In this document: positions 5,606 to 5,643 of the stretch, in pieces
Numbering within the stretch: position 1 is the stretch's first letter
Layout: each line of letters opens with the position of its first letter
NCBI GenBank assembly: GCA_018820005.1
Contig: JAHJOS010000458.1
Span: forward strand, 1-5,643
Origin: Alphaproteobacteria bacterium
GTDB lineage: Bacteria; Pseudomonadota; Alphaproteobacteria; Rhizobiales; Devosiaceae
Length of the DNA stretch: 5,643 bases
Direction of reading: 5' to 3'
Translations under genes and position numbers: made by a program
The notes under the pieces: model-generated
What the model was told of the DNA's origin: nothing
Database searches by the model: none
Seen by the model: the letters and a program-made list of their open reading frames with translations, nothing else

Positions 5606-5643
5606 TCGACCGATTGGTTTGATAGGCGGGGGCTGCAATCGCA

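Noticed and set aside
5357..5638. Minus-strand open frames of 93 and 76 codons across flp
   Set aside because: They run antisense to a clear Flp pilin with its own Shine-Dalgarno site and have no recognisable features.

Overview
The window looks like chromosomal DNA from a high-GC alphaproteobacterium. The order Hyphomicrobiales (Rhizobiales) and a Devosia-like organism are my best guess, based on protein style, the deoA-deoB-upp arrangement and the Tad/Flp pilus genes. This placement is inferred from remembered family resemblance, not from a search.

Left part (1-2581, + strand): a nucleoside and base salvage cluster. It begins with the C-terminal end of thymidine phosphorylase (deoA), followed by phosphopentomutase (deoB) and uracil phosphoribosyltransferase (upp). 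DeoA releases the base and deoxyribose-1-phosphate, DeoB isomerises the sugar phosphate to deoxyribose-5-phosphate, and Upp turns uracil plus PRPP into UMP. As written, deoB is broken by one extra A at position 856. Removing that base restores a complete 405-residue enzyme, so this is either a very recent mutation or a sequence error. A GC-rich hairpin separates upp from a small glyoxalase I-like VOC protein with all four metal ligands.

Middle (2587-3247): a perfect 17-bp stem flanked by A and T tracts forms a two-way terminator between the VOC gene and a convergent HAD-superfamily hydrolase on the minus strand.

Right part (3316-5643): part of a Tad/Flp (type IVb) pilus locus. On the minus strand, a small secreted protein carrying only the pilus-assembly N-terminal domain of CpaC/RcpA precedes two overlapping TadE-like pseudopilin genes. 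Divergently, on the plus strand, lies a 60-residue Flp major pilin. All three pilin-like proteins carry the G|xxxxE prepilin peptidase site. The approximately 390-base gene-free divergent region is AT-rich in its central part (about 34% GC over 5161-5340). It contains several inverted repeats and two near-matches to the CtrA recognition pattern, making it the most likely control region for the locus.

I see no mobile element, CRISPR array, tRNA or rRNA, and no convincing novel system. The most notable items are the single-base deoB lesion and the dense symmetry upstream of flp.
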